A stretch of 64,000 nucleotides of DNA from Larix kaempferi (GCA_027924585.1 BSBM01000299.1:32278501-32342500), one strand, 5' to 3'; positions 38,151 to 50,805 are shown, counted from the first letter of the stretch. Numbers and translations: made by a program. Notes: generated by a model from the sequence alone, not told the origin.

Positions 38151-39185
38151 ATCGAAGCAATGCATATGACAGAATAAATCGAAGCAATGCATATCCACAA
38201 TAGTTATTTTTTATTTATTTTAAATTTTTATTAGTATATTTTTTAAATTTATTAGTAAAATAATGAACTTAGAAAAAAATACCTCTCTGCGGTATGCTTT
38301 ACCTCAATCCAACACTAAATGGAAGCCACGAGACTCAGAATTCGCTTTGGTTCCAGTGAGTGTTACTACAGCACAAACTGACTTCCCTCCTTTGAGTAAG
38401 CTATTCACCTGAACGGTTACTATTAGAACAGTAAAGTTTAGTTTTATTTTAGTCAAAGTACCATGTACTTATTTCTAGGTTTTCCTTGATTCTAAAGCAG
38501 TATAGAATCTCTTTTTTCTGGATTGTTCTGCTCTCTGCCTGTTTCAACTACTAAGGGACACTGCGAGCTTAGCCCTAGATTGTCAAATTGTCTGTTCAAA
38601 GGAGGTGAACGGCTTTGCTTCTCTTCCTTTGGGTTCCATTCAATATGAACATGACTAATGAAAACTACGTAGGCCATCCCTTCAGTCGATTGTTACATGT
38701 ACCTTATTTGTGGACCTGTGATGAACAGAAAAAGAGATTGAAGCCACTGGATCAGAGAGTCACTAATCAGATGCACTTGATCATATAAAAAATAACTTTT
38801 TTCCTTGACATCATGGATTTTTATTTGTAATGGCCAGAGATAACCAGAGATCTTCCAGTGAATGGGAAATAATATTCATGGTAGCGAAATAATGTTATGC
38901 TAATACTATTCTAGAAAATTAATGATTAGTTAGTTAGAGCTTATTTTCGGGATCTAGGTAATTATTCTATTTATCCGTATGACAGAATAATGCATATTGG
39001 GATTATACCTTTTTCTACTGTAATTTATTATGCTGTGGTGCTTATTTGAAGTGTCTTTTACATTGTTTGGATCTGTGTCAAACCAGCTTTCAAGTAATTC
39101 ATATATTTTTAACTTTGCAATGTAAATAGCTATGTTCAACAACTTGCATTCTGCTAAAATGGGTATACTTTTAACAATTCTTTAC
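38151..39185. other. 3' flank of the repeat-protein locus, left copy, with a possible extra exon
   Basis: The end of the frame (CTCTGCGGTTTGCTTTACC region, 38115-38150) is repeated almost exactly at 38283-38320. A 22-base phrase around ATCGAAGCAATGCATAT is also duplicated just after the stop. After the second copy a short open stretch reads KWKPRDSEFALVP and meets a good splice donor, CCA|GTGAGT (near 38354-38362). The rest is AT-rich, and I see no other gene. The same layout occurs at 63062-64000. Confidence 0.35.
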
Positions 39186-40503
39186 TGCAGCAATTCCTAA
39201 GTCTCTTCCTAAACCAAAATAATTAGCCACTTTGAGAACGGTACATTTGTTACACTCTGGTTAATCTCTTCAAGAAAGTCCAAAATCTCAAATATATTTA
39301 AAGGAAACTTTATTGTCAAATGTCCAATTAATATAAATGTTTTGGATTTAATTTTGAAGTTTTGATGATATAAAACTTAAGAGTTTCAAGATTAGATATT
39401 TTGGATCTGAAAATTTTCAAAATTAAATGTTTTGGATCTCTTTTCAATTTATATGTTTTGGGCCTCTTTTTTGAGGTTTAATTTTTTCCAAAATTTAGTT
39501 AGAATTGTTAAAATTATACAAATAAATTATTATTAAAATTAAACAATCTTAATAAATTTAGGTTTTCGAAAACATAAATCTAATTTTATAATAAAAAATA
39601 AATTTTAATTACTAAAAATATGAAACAATGAATCAACCATCTAAATAATGTATCAAATATATATTTATAATTCTCATTTATTATTTTTAATTTTAAACAA
39701 AATTAGTAATTCTTATAATTTCACCATCATAATTCGATTATATTTTGGATTTCTAACAATTAATTTTAAGAACATTTTTTGGGGTGTTAGTTTGACTTAA
39801 TTGTTGTTTCTTATGACCTTGAAATCAAATTTAAATAATGTTGAATCATTTAAAAGTATAGAAAAAATAAATGTTGTTTTGTGATAAAAATAATAAATAA
39901 TTAAATGTTAGTAAAAGTGTTTATGTAATTTCAATGAGTGGTATTGCAACAAATTCGAGGAAGATACATCATTCATTTATAGTTATAATCTTCTATGTAT
40001 ACTAAAAAACAAGACATAGAACTTGAATGCACTTTGTGAAGACCTCTATTGGACAAACGCCTTCTAGAGCTAGTCCAAAGTAGCTATGAAGCCTACCTGA
40101 ACTGTTGGGCACATTTAAAAAGAAAATAGTAGTTTCTCTTATTATTAAGGTCTTATTTTCTAAATATTTTAACAAGGACATGATTATTTTTTCTTTTCTT
40201 TTTGTCATACACCATCTCATAATATTGCATATCACTTTTTTAATTTATTATTCATGTTATTTTGTGGAAAAATACATATACTTATGTTAAAATTAGAAGA
40301 TAATGCTCAACAACTTTCATAAATATTTGGCTAACCTAAGATCATTCACAAAATACATTATATGCTTTCCCTATTAAATATATTTATATATTATTTTCCA
40401 TCATACTTTTGAAATAATAAAAATTATATTAAATTTAGAAAAAGGTAGTTGAAGGTATTAGTGAAGAGTTGACCCTAGCTCAGACAATTTCAGCACTGCG
40501 AGC

Positions 40504-40767
40504 CTAGACTTCCATTGCGAGATGGTTTATGTTGCCGAAACAAATGCAATTCACTCTCAAATGCTCCTTCTCATCGCACGTGCTTATGTCATGTTCAATG
40601 AGGATGTAATACTCACCAACTTTCTTCGATTCCATATTTGATACGTTCCCACCTACTTCACGGGAGGGATGTAGGGTCTTGTACTTCAATCCCTTCGGAA
40701 AAATAACTAACTTCTTGCTCGAGTTGTCCTGAAGAAGGACGATGGTGGGACGATGCTGCTCTTGCAC
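40504..40767 (-). pseudogene. Unrecognised minus-strand frame conserved in both 2.7-kb copies, copy 1
   Basis: An 87-codon frame with composition typical of protein (TIVLLQDNSSKKL, EYYILIEHDIS, EHLRVNCICFGN). The equivalent frame at 47813-48100 keeps most residues and all spacing. I do not recognise the family. It lies downstream of the RNase H remnant on the same strand, so it may be a 3' portion of the same dead element. A second conserved minus frame (40002-40235 and 47241-47474) follows it. Confidence 0.35.
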
Positions 40768-41034
40768 CTTGCGTCATGAAGCTTAAGCTAATTCACACTT
40801 GTTCTATCATATTACATGGGGTGTACCTTGAGTAGATATGACAAGCAGTTAGGGAAGATGGGTGTCCCCACTACTTTGCAAAGTCCTTGACCTAAGGAGC
40901 AAGAAAGGTTGTCTTGAGTGTCACCACTTTGTTATGTTTCCTTTTTACATGGTAAGCTTGATCAAATTCAAAATTATTGCATCTAAGAAGAACTAGTGAT
41001 ATAAGAATGTTTAGGTAAGGATATTTCAGGGGAT

Positions 41035-41174
41035 TTTAATGATCAAACTAATTATCAGTTCAGAGACCGCAATGATGGTGAAGTTTTTATATCCTTGTTC
41101 CACTGCGAGCTTGACTCCCTTCCATAAAGCTACTTCAATTCTTGAGGTTATTTGGGGTCCAGAAGCACCTCCCC
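41035..41174 (-). pseudogene. RVT_3-type RNase H remnant, copy 1
   Basis: Minus-strand translation gives ALWKGVKLAVEQGYKNFTII and SELIISL, matching the alpha-A/beta-4 core of plant RVT_3 RNase H domains found in LINEs. The segment with NNQDEAL, seen in the other copy, is deleted here. The usual GDS motif reads AVS, so a catalytic aspartate is missing. Confidence 0.6.
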
Positions 41175-41846
41175 ACTTACCACTCCTCTATAATTATAAT
41201 TTTGTTAAACAAGATCATTAATATATATTCACATATATCATAAATAATATATTAATGTTTTTTATAGTATTTATTGCAATCTCATTAAATGTTGATTGCT
41301 AAATGAACACATACTTATATCATGGGCCATTCATAAAATTTTCAAGCCTGATTTCAAAAATGGAAGATGTTTTTCAAATATAATAACAAATGATTTTAAA
41401 TAGGATATATTCAACAAATTAGGTAGAAATACAAACTAATACTAAATATTTTTTTCCAAATTATGAATGAGTTACAATGTACTTTTTGCAAAATGATAAA
41501 TGATACACAATTTTTTCATATGATAAATCATATAAAAAAGGTATTTTTGGCAAATGATAAGTGAATCCATAATGAGCTTGTTATAGGGCATTTATTTATA
41601 GAATTAGAAGTGAGGAAGGTCCATCATATCAAGTATGGGATGACAGCCTTTATTTATAGAATTAGCAGTGAGGAAGGACCATCATATCAAGTATGGGATG
41701 GAAAAGATCAAATGATGGGTAATGTATATGGTAGAGAACATGGGCGTTGAAAAGAATCTTTGAGATGGCCAATATTAAGGATGAGATAAAATGGTGAACT
41801 TAATGTACTAGAGGATAAAAAAACCCCTCAAAACCATTAGCTATCT

Positions 41847-42653
41847 ACAACACAAATGTTGCTTTTCTCCTTCTTAGGCTACTCTTATGGAGTGCATTTT
41901 CCCAACAATAGTAAATGTAGATACATTTTACTTGTCCTATCATTACTAACGACATCTAAAAAGGATTGAAAGATCAACTTGGCTAATCTCGAGTGCTTCT
42001 TTGATACCTTCAACATTATTTGATTTATTTATATAGATATTCATATATAGAGATCTTTATAAGACTCCCCAAAAGCTTCCTTCGGATTCATATGAATTAT
42101 AACACCTAATGATTTGTATAAATACATAAATATACATTACATATAATTTTATAAAGAAATCTTTAGGAGAGTTTCCACTGAAATCCTAATAAACATAATA
42201 CTCAAAGATGTGAATATAAATCTTTAATATACATTTATGTATAAGAAAGACTTCATACGTCTCTCCCGTTCAAGTCATAATAAACATAATATTTAATGAC
42301 TTGAATATGTATATATATAAAGTCCACCTTCATAAGACATCCATCGAAAATACTTTAATGACTTGTATATATATATATATATATATAAATATAAAGTTCA
42401 TTTCTATATAAAGGAAAACCTTCATACTATTATAAGCTGAGATCGATCTGTCTTCCCTCAATAGGGATCCACTTTAAACAATGTAAGGTATATAAAAGAA
42501 GAGGAAACTACCCGGTCTCTATTTCGATTGTGAATTCGGGACATCTGGGCTTTTCCCTATCTTACAGCTTTTTAACAAAATCAAGCAAAGAAAGATATAT
42601 GCAGGTAAACTACTATCTTTATTTTTTCAGGGATCTCATCAGCAATCTCGTTC

Positions 42654-42700
<47 letters not shown>

Positions 42701-44454
42701 CTCGATGGTTTACTAACTACGGTAAAATATATAAACAAAAATATCACAAGAAAAACTTATACACTAATCTTTGACACGATGTATGAAATGCAAACGACAA
42801 ACATAAATAATGATACAGTGGTTACTATTCCAAAGCACAAGCAACCAGAGTTTTAAGTGCAGAGGTTACTTATCGAAAACCCCTTTATACCAGTTTGAGC
42901 AAAGGCTACATCAGCAGGTACTCGCAGAGATCATCTAACAAATCGTATGTATTAAAGGTTTTAAATTCTAAATCCAACGATCATGGCTCAGATCGCAAAC
43001 AGCAAGGTGGCTATGAATGCGGATATCTTTTAGGGTATGCATGCAATGAACTCAAAATGTGTCACCTATACTATTACTGAGTTCGACCCAGGGATCAAAC
43101 CGTTTATTTCTGGCAGAGAATAAGCATTATTCAATTTCTGATCTAACCTTTTGCACAGATTCAATATTGAGATAATGCAACAGATCTAGAATATATAAAT
43201 CTATACACCGCTCGATTCCCTTACAGGTAGAAGTAGAAGACAAAAACAGTGGCCATCAAGGTCGGATTGATGCACAAAATCAGAAACCAGTATTAATAAT
43301 TTCGAGATCGGAAGTGATCACTCACGCACCGAGGCAGTGAAAGAGCTTAATTGCTCTAAGGTTAAAAGCGATCACTCATTGAGTAGAGATAGTGAGCATG
43401 GTTTACGCCATTCCGAGATCAACGTTATCACTTAGACACAGAGTAGTGAACATGGTTTAAACTATAAATGCAAATTGCAAGGATAGAGGAACATAGATTT
43501 CTAAACCAAGAAGACGCAGTTACTTCATGGATTGACTAAAATAATATTTCTCTGAGAACCCCACCCCATTGAAAATATCTAAAAGGAGAGGACCGAAGCA
43601 TGGTAGCTTCCCCTCTCTGGATTGCCCAGCTTCTACACCCAAATTTGAAAACAAGAGGTAAACTAGAATGAGACTCGCGATCTACTTTCGCACAGGGATC
43701 TCTCCATAACAAAGCGCAACTCTGATCATACATGATTCAAACGATAAACAAAGCAGGGTGTAAGAAAAGGTAACCCAAATCCTGTTCACACAGAGGTCTG
43801 GTACAAAACTGAGCGCAGCTTGATAACACAATGACACCCGCTAGAAAATGCCGAATAGAAGGAACTCCGATCTCTATTCACAATGAGATCTTTCCCAACA
43901 CTGGGCGTAGTTGATCATACCAATGTCAGACTTAATTACTGCACAGAAATAAAAGAAAGAACTTACAATATTAATCTGATTCTACAGAGGTTTGGTAAAG
44001 CTGGAAGCTATCTCCTCCATATCACATAGTCCAATTTCTTCTCTCTCTCGCCGACTCCAATCCCCCTCATTGCAGATCAAATGGCGAACTCATAGACTAA
44101 AAACTGCCTGTGCAAAATGCGTTCTAGCTCTTCTCTCTCTTTACTATTCGCAGAGGCTAGGGCTTCACCTCCGTCCTCCATATTTCTTCTTTGCTCTCAG
44201 TATATCCTACTCTCCTCACCCCATCACCTACCGTCCTTTTCTCCCCATGACAGAGTGAACATAATTATATAAAATCATATGACCGAAACCCACTTCCCCA
44301 ATTCGAAGCTTTGTCTTCGAACAGTTACTCCCCGTGGAGCCCGTGGAGATCGTGGCAGCATCGAGTTCTTTTGTGGAGGTTTCTCTATTAAAGCTAAATC
44401 AGCAAATGGCAGCTTATCTTGTATCTCAACAATCTATTGGTCGTCTATTTTACT
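41847..44454. other. Unassigned 2.6-kb stretch with microsatellites
   Basis: It has an (AT)n run at 42657-42699 and a shorter one near 42368-42387. Around 43300-43900 there are loose repeats of GATCACTCA and GGGATCT phrases. The part from about 43960 to 44400 is less AT-rich. On its minus strand a TATA-like TATATAA (near 44264-44272) lies about 85 bases before an ATG (44179-44181) that opens only 34 codons. I cannot assign a gene or element. Confidence 0.5.
42657..42699. repeat. (AT)n microsatellite
   Basis: About 21 uninterrupted AT dinucleotides. Confidence 0.95.
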
Positions 44455-46345
44455 GACCACTAAAGACCTAGGCAGTCTATATTAGAGCCACTGAATTATG
44501 AACTGAGGTTCATCACTTTTCATGACGAGGAAATTTACCTTGGGGTTTTGTTGTGCTTGCACCCAAGAGATTCGATGAGGGGATATGCTGAGTTTTTTAT
44601 CATGGTTTAAGTCTTCCTGTTATAGTGCTGAGTGCAGAAGTTACATTGCTAAGTGCAGAAGTTACATTATTGAGTGCAGAAGTTACATTACTGAGTACCT
44701 TGCTTCTACACAAAATATTCTTCCTAGTGGTTCAGTGAACAGGCTCGGGGTCCAAAGGAGGCAAGTAGATTGGTTGCTTCTTCTGTAGAATGTTGGGAGG
44801 AATAGGCCTCCTTGGGTGTTTGTCGGTCCTATCTACAATTACATGTTTTTCTGGTCTTTTATGTTTCTAAGTAGCTAGATTATTATCTGCAAATATTAAT
44901 TTAGTGTTTATAAGTTATAGTCAAACATATGTATTTGTTTTAGTTTCTGACCTAATTAGGATTATGCATAATGATGATTAAATAAGTAAGATGATTGAAT
45001 AAATGTCTTCTCTGCATTTTTCACCATACTGTTTTTTTTTGTATCATACTCTAGTACAGAGAAGGAATTTAAGATAGATGAATGATGGGCATAATGCCCA
45101 TTGATTGAATATATTAACATTGTTAAGTTTTCCTAATATCTCCTATTAGCTATCTACTGCAATATAACTTAGGTATGTCTAGATTTATGAAGTTTTACAG
45201 TATATCGTATTGCATGTACTATGAGTTTTCTTGCATAGAAACAAAAGAAATTATCAAGTATCCCTATACGGGACCTAGGGTTTCCTTTTGTCATTTAATT
45301 CTTCATAAAAGATAAATTCTATGTTTTTCTCTTATCATTCTTTTCATGAGTTAAGTGTTTAACGTTCATTGTATTTTTCTTTCACCAGTTTTCATTGAAA
45401 TATAACAATTGCAAAAATAATACTGCTATTAAGTATTTATATTTACTAAAAATAGAACTCTTTTGAATTACAAACAAATGTATGATTTTTTAGCAGTAAT
45501 TTTCATCCACAGTATTCATATCCTTTATGTTATTTTTATTATTTAAACTACAGTTAATTCCAATTACATCTATGGTAGGATTAGAAACCCTAGCTTTTTG
45601 TCTCATTATTTAATATTCATTGCAACTGTTAACAAAAACTGATATGTTATCTAAACAGAGTTTTTGCTTAACCTTAAACATCATGACATGCTCGTAACCC
45701 TTCAATGAGCAAACCCTAGTAGTATTAAACACCTACCTTTCCGATTAAAAGTTTAGTTAAACGAGTCCACAAATCTCTAGTGTTTGGTGAACATAGTCAA
45801 TGCATTTAAAAATCCATTTTCAAAACAAACTCATAACTTCCATTTTAGACCAAGACCAAAGTTCTTACAACAAACAACCCTTGAAGGTTACAGTAGCAAC
45901 AATAATCCTACAATTAACACAGACTTGGATAAGCGAAACATTATTTTATTACTGTTCAATCCTATCAAAACAACTGAGGGGGAAACCCTTGTTACATACA
46001 TAACAACTTTGACTATTAACAGCATAACAAAACCCATTATAAGGGTAGACCGAGGATTCAATCCTCCTTAACTATGCTGCAATGCATGTAAACATTGCAA
46101 AAGATGGACACACCATCACAAAACGAAGGCTACGACTATTTTCATTCACAAAGGGAAACCAAAATCCACAAAGGGAAACCACCAAGACTTACCACTTATA
46201 CATAGAAGCTCCACTCATTAAGAGCGTAGAACCCTGTAGACGCCAAAACCAATCACAAAAGAAAATGAAGGTCAAATTTAATTTGAGAGCTAAACAAAAT
46301 ATAGATAATGGAAATAGTATGAAAATGCACAAGTATGCCATTACC
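44455..46345 (+). mobile_element. Fragment of the TGTAACAT-family LTR
   Basis: It aligns with 5192-7365 of the solo LTR at 4869, including the AACAGGCTCGGGG block, the GTGCAGAAGTTACATT mini-repeats (44630-44700) and the TATA region, which has decayed to TATATTA here. It lacks both LTR ends and about 230 bases matching 6545-6770. Similarity is high where it aligns. The right edge abuts the 2.9-kb repeat at 46350. Confidence 0.8.
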
Positions 46346-47812
46346 TCTAGTGCAGCAACTCCTAAGTCTCTTCCTAGACCAAAATAATTAGCCACTTTGA
46401 GAATTGTACACTTGTTACACTCTAGTTAATCTCCTCAAGGAAGTCCAAAATCTCAAATATATTTAAAGGAAACTTTATTGTCAAATGTCCAATTAATATA
46501 AATGTTTTGGATTTAATTTTGAAGTTTTGACAATATAAAACTTAATAGTTTCAAGATTAGATGTTTTGGATCTAAAAATTTTCAAAATTAAATGTTTTGG
46601 ATCTCTTTTTTGAGGTTTAATTTTTCTAAAATTTAGTTAGAATTGTTAAAATTATACAAATAAACTATTATTAAAATTAAACAATCTTAATAAATTTAGG
46701 TTTCGGGAAACATAAATCTAATTTTATAATAAAAAACAAATTTTAATTACTAAAAATATGAAACAATGAATCAACCATAATAAAAAACAAATTTTAATTA
46801 CTAAAAATATGAAACAATGAATCAACCATCTAAATAATTTATGAAATATATATTTATAATTCTCATTTATTATTTTGAATTTTAAACAAAATTAGTAATT
46901 CTTATAATTTCACCATCATAATTCCATTATATTTTGGATTTCTAGCAATTAATTTTAAGAAAATTGTTTGGGGGTTAGTTTGACTTAATTGTTGGTTCTT
47001 ATGACCTTGAAATCAAATTTAAATAATGTTGAATCATTTAAAAGTATAAAAACATGTTTAAGGTTATAATTAAAATGATTGAAAAATTTAATTTACATTA
47101 AAAAAATAAACTTTGTTTTGTGATAAAAATAAGAAATAATTAAATGTTAGTAAAAGTGTTTATGTAATTTCAATGAGTGGTATTGCAACAAATGTGACGA
47201 AGATACATCATTCATTTATAGCTATAATCTTCTATGTATACTAAAAAACAAGACATGGAATTTGAATGCACTTTGTGAAGACCTCTATTGGACAAACTCC
47301 TTCTAGAGCTAGTCCAAAGTAGCTATGAAGCCTATTTGAACTATTGGGCACATTTAAAAAGAAAATAGTGGTTTCTCTTATTATTAAATTCTTATTTTCT
47401 AAACATTTTAACATGGACATGATTATTTTTTCTTTTCTTTTTGTCATACACCATCTCATAATATTGCATATCACTTTTTTAATTTATTATTCATGTTATT
47501 TTGTGGAAAAATACATACACTTATGTTAAAATTAGAAGATAATGCTCAACAACTTTCATGAATAGGTGGCTAATCTAAAACCATTCACAAAATACATTAT
47601 ATGCTTTTAGAGTAACTTTCAATTTTCTTCCAAATTTTATAAATTTTTATTTTTTTTCAAAGACATGGACTTTGCTCCTAATAGCCCTTATTAAATATAT
47701 TTATATATTATTTTCCATCATACTTTTGAAATAATAAAAATTATATTAAAAATTATTAATATTAAATTTAGAAAAAGGTAGTTGAAGGTATTAGTGAATA
47801 GTTGACCCTAGC

Positions 47813-48100
47813 TCAGACCAATTCAAGATCGCGAACCAAAACTTCCATTGCCAAATGGTTTATGTTTCCAAAACAGATGCAATTCACTCTCAAATGCTCC
47901 TTCTCATCGTATGTGCTTATGTCATGTTCAATGAGGATGTAATACTCACCACCTTTCTTCGATTCCATATTTGATAAGTTCCCACCTACTTCAGGGGAGG
48001 GATGTAGGGTCTTGTACTTCAATCCCTTCAGAAAAATAACTAACTTCTTGCTCGAGTTGTCTTGAAGAAGGATGATGGTGGGACGATGCTGCTCTTCCAC
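47813..48100 (-). pseudogene. Unrecognised conserved minus-strand frame, copy 2
   Basis: A 95-codon version of the frame at 40504-40767, extended at the C-terminus because the stop used by copy 1 is read through here. Most differences between the copies are single substitutions. Family and function are unknown. Confidence 0.35.
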
Positions 48101-48382
48101 CTTGCGTCATGAAGCTCAAGCTAATTCACACTTGTCATATCATATTACATGGGGTGTACCTTGAGTAGATATGACAAGACGTTAGGGGAAATGGGTCGGA
48201 TGGGTGACCCCACTATTTTGCAAAGTCCTTGACCTAAGGAGCAAGAAAGGTTTTCTTGAGTGTCACCACTTTGTTATGTTTCGTTTTTACATGGTAAGCT
48301 TGATCAAATTCAAAATTATTGCATCTAAGAAGAACTGGTGATATAAGCATGTTTAGGTAAGGATATTTCGGGAGATTTTACT

Positions 48383-48511
48383 CATCAAAATAATTATCAG
48401 TTCAGAGACAGCAATGATGGTGAGGTTCTTAGATCCTTTTTCCACTGTGAGCTTGACTCCCTTCCATAAAGCTAGTGCTTCATCTTGGTTGTTTGGGGCA
48501 ATGCCAATTCC
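48383..48511 (-). pseudogene. RVT_3-type RNase H remnant, copy 2
   Basis: 43 codons read GIGIAPNNQDEALALWKGVK and then NLTIIAVSELII. The NNQxEA..AL block is the signature of plant RVT_3 RNase H domains. It is better preserved than in copy 1, but the GDS aspartate is likewise absent (AVS). Flanking frames are broken. Confidence 0.7.
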
Positions 48512-49231
48512 CGAGGCCTACTCCAATTCTTGAGGTTATTTGGGGTCCAGAAGCACCTCCACACGTACCACTCCTATATAATTATAATTTTATTAAACAA
48601 GATCGTTAAGATATATTCACATATATCATAAATAAATATATTAAATTTTCGGTAACATTTATTGCAATCTCATTAAATGTTGATTGATAAATGAACACAC
48701 ACTTATATCATGGGCCATTCATAAAATTTTCAAGCGTGATTTCAAAAATGGAAGATGTTTTTCAAATATAATAACAAATTATTTTAAATAGGATATATTC
48801 AACAAATTAGGTAGAAATACAAACTAATACTAAATATTTTTTTCCAAATTATAAATGAGTTACAATGTACTTTCTGCAAAATGATAAATGATACACAATT
48901 TTTTCATATGATAAATCATATAAAAAAGGTATTTTTGGGAAATGATAAGTGAATCCATAATGAGCTTGTTATAGGGCCTTTATTTATAGAATTAGGAGTG
49001 AGGAAGGACCATCATATCAAGTATGGGATGACATCCTTTATTTATAGAATTAGGAGTGAGGAAGGACCATCATATCTAGTATGGGATGGCAAAGATCAAA
49101 TGATGGGTAATGTATATGCTAGAGAACATGGGCATTGAAAATAATATTTGAGATGGCCAATATTAAGGATGAGATAAAATGGTGAACTTAATGTACTCGA
49201 GGATAAAAAACCCTCAAAACCATTAGCTATC

Positions 49232-49721
49232 AATAGTATTTTATATATTTAGCACCTTTTGTGATGCAAACTCATATGGAACTAGTTATAATTGGTCTTT
49301 GTATAGGAGAAATTATAGATAAATAACAGTCCAACCATCAAGGTAACGGTTGAACATGTGAGGTTCCCTAAAATGGCACTAAGGGGATGGCACACCAATT
49401 AGTTCAAATTCAATCATTATTAACACAAACTTTTAGGAAATCCAAGGATAAAAGATACCAAAGTGTTATAATAAGTTTCAGTCCTTCGGGGAAACCTTAT
49501 CATGCATAAATAAGATTCGTAAACCCTTATTTACAATACTAAATACAATAGAAATGCAACCCTTATCTTCTTCAGTTTCATAGTTCCCCTTTACTTAAAG
49601 GAAGACATATTAAGATGCAAATTACAAACCATGAAGAACATAAATGGATGAAAATGAAATATGCAATTTACAAAAGCATTGGAAAGATTAAAGTTTCATT
49701 GATATGAAAAAGATGAAGTTG
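49232..49721. other. Short unassigned flank left of the copia LTR
   Basis: AT-rich sequence between the 2.9-kb repeat and the copia LTR. No gene or repeat is recognised. Confidence 0.5.
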
Positions 49722-50359
49722 TGTTAATTTTCATCATTTAATTCAATAGATCTAGGATATTAACTGAAAGAACAACATGTACAACATATGAAGCATAAGA
49801 AACAAGAGACATAAAACATTTCACCGGAAAAAACCAAGAAGGTGAAAAACCATGCAACTTCCTCAGAGATAGAATAAGCATCAATACAAGGATCACAATG
49901 ATCAAACCCAAGAGATAGATATCTTTAGTAGCATGCTCCTCCTCCACTTGTGCACACTCCTCCTCTCTCTCACTAATACAAAGTGAGTGAATAATAGAAT
50001 GTGTCAAATGAGAGAGTCACACTCTCTATTTATACTCTTTCTTTCACTTGACCTTTACTCAACTAAGTCAGCCCCAACTTAACCACTTAACATAATATTA
50101 ACTTGGTCGAACCCACTAGGGTGGTCTAATAACCCTTTAACCCACATGACTCATATAGGTCCGACCCCATCAAGATGGTCTAATAACCCATCAAGTATAA
50201 GTTACGACACTTACAATATAACTTGTGACACTTGCAAGTACAACTGATGACACTTCCAATTGGAGGAATAATACATATCCATTGGGGATACAATAAAGTA
50301 CAAATGTAATACATATAATATACAAGTGATTATCTTCCGTAGTTACAAATACATCAACA
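49722..50359 (-). mobile_element. 3' LTR of a truncated Ty1/copia element
   Basis: On the minus strand it starts TGTTGATGTATTTG, immediately after a polypurine tract, and the best end is ATTAACA at 49722, giving a 638-base LTR with imperfect inverted ends. A TATA box lies about halfway along. The 89-codon frame at 49738-50007 lies in the LTR and has no known domain. The 5' part of the element is missing because the segmental duplication begins at 50806. Confidence 0.72.
50027..50034 (-). promoter_or_regulatory. TATA box of the copia LTR
   Basis: TATAAATA on the minus strand, in the context GAGTATAAATAGAGAG. It is at the expected position for an LTR promoter, about 325 bases after the LTR start. 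Confidence 0.6.
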
Positions 50360-50371
50360 CTCCCTCTTAAC
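50360..50371 (-). other. Polypurine tract of the copia element
   Basis: The minus strand reads TTAAGAGGGAGT next to the LTR start. This orders the element as interior on the right and LTR on the left. Confidence 0.7.
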
Positions 50372-50805
50372 TAGGGAGGTATTCTCTTGACACAAGTCAT
50401 CAATACATATAGGCACAAGTCTTCAATTATGGAGCTGGATCATCGTCACTGGATCACGGAGCATCATCATCATCACTGATGTTGTACCCGTTATCTCGAT
50501 CACTATGATATCTCTGAATTCTTCTCGCCATAGGAAGTTCTACAGAGCCAACCATTTTTCATGTTGGATGTAGACCCACCTTTTATAGGTCTTCATCAAC
50601 ACTAGCCATACTGTGGAATCCTCAAGACTTATTATGTGCGTCACAAAACCTTGAAAGAGTATCCTAGGATCCTTTATGTTCCTAAGCACGACCGGCAAGA
50701 TCTCCTAGGGCGCTATTACATGTGACCCCACCACAAAACCTTGAAAGAGCATCCCAGGAATGATTACGAGCATACTGCTCAACCTATCGGATCTCCGAGG
50801 GTGCT
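50372..50805 (-). mobile_element. Non-coding 3' tail of the copia element, with a tandem pair
   Basis: No RNase H motif is visible. Two related units of about 80 to 95 bases start CACAAAACCTTGAAAGAG (50641 and 50732) and end in CGCTATTAC or TGCTATTAC. The second ends precisely at the duplication junction. Confidence 0.5.

Larger units (their letters stand above)
25906..39089 (+). repeat. Segmental duplication, left copy
   Basis: This stretch matches 50806-64000 almost base for base in the same orientation, with an offset of about 24.9 kb that drifts only through small indels. It contains the end of the chromovirus 3' LTR, the nested solo LTR with its target duplication, the GTTAT site, the tail of the 4869 solo LTR, the copia remnant, the LTR fragments, the tandem array and the repeat-protein locus. 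The true right end is unknown, because the other copy reaches the window edge. Confidence 0.93.
39186..41846. repeat. Dispersed 2.7-kb duplicated sequence, copy 1
   Basis: It matches 46350-49231 in the same orientation, with visibly more differences and indels than the 13-kb duplication. The ends are sharp: GCAGCAA.TCCTAAGTCTC on the left and CCATTAGCTATC on the right. I see no terminal inverted repeat and no matching target duplication. It carries a minus-strand RNase H remnant, a conserved minus-strand frame, and a tandem pair of about 57 bases near 41588-41701. A degraded LINE is a reasonable guess. Confidence 0.75.
46350..49231. repeat. Dispersed 2.9-kb duplicated sequence, copy 2
   Basis: This is the partner of 39186-41846. 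Extra segments here include a direct repeat of about 56 bases near 46723-46830, a stretch near 47050-47110, and about 80 bases near 47605-47690. The tandem pair at the right end (about 48972-49085) is also present. The left junction joins it directly to an LTR fragment with no spacer. Confidence 0.75.

Noticed and set aside
43992-44258. 88-codon serine- and leucine-rich frame
   Set aside because: No domain, and the opposite strand looks more like a leader sequence; kept only as part of the unassigned stretch.
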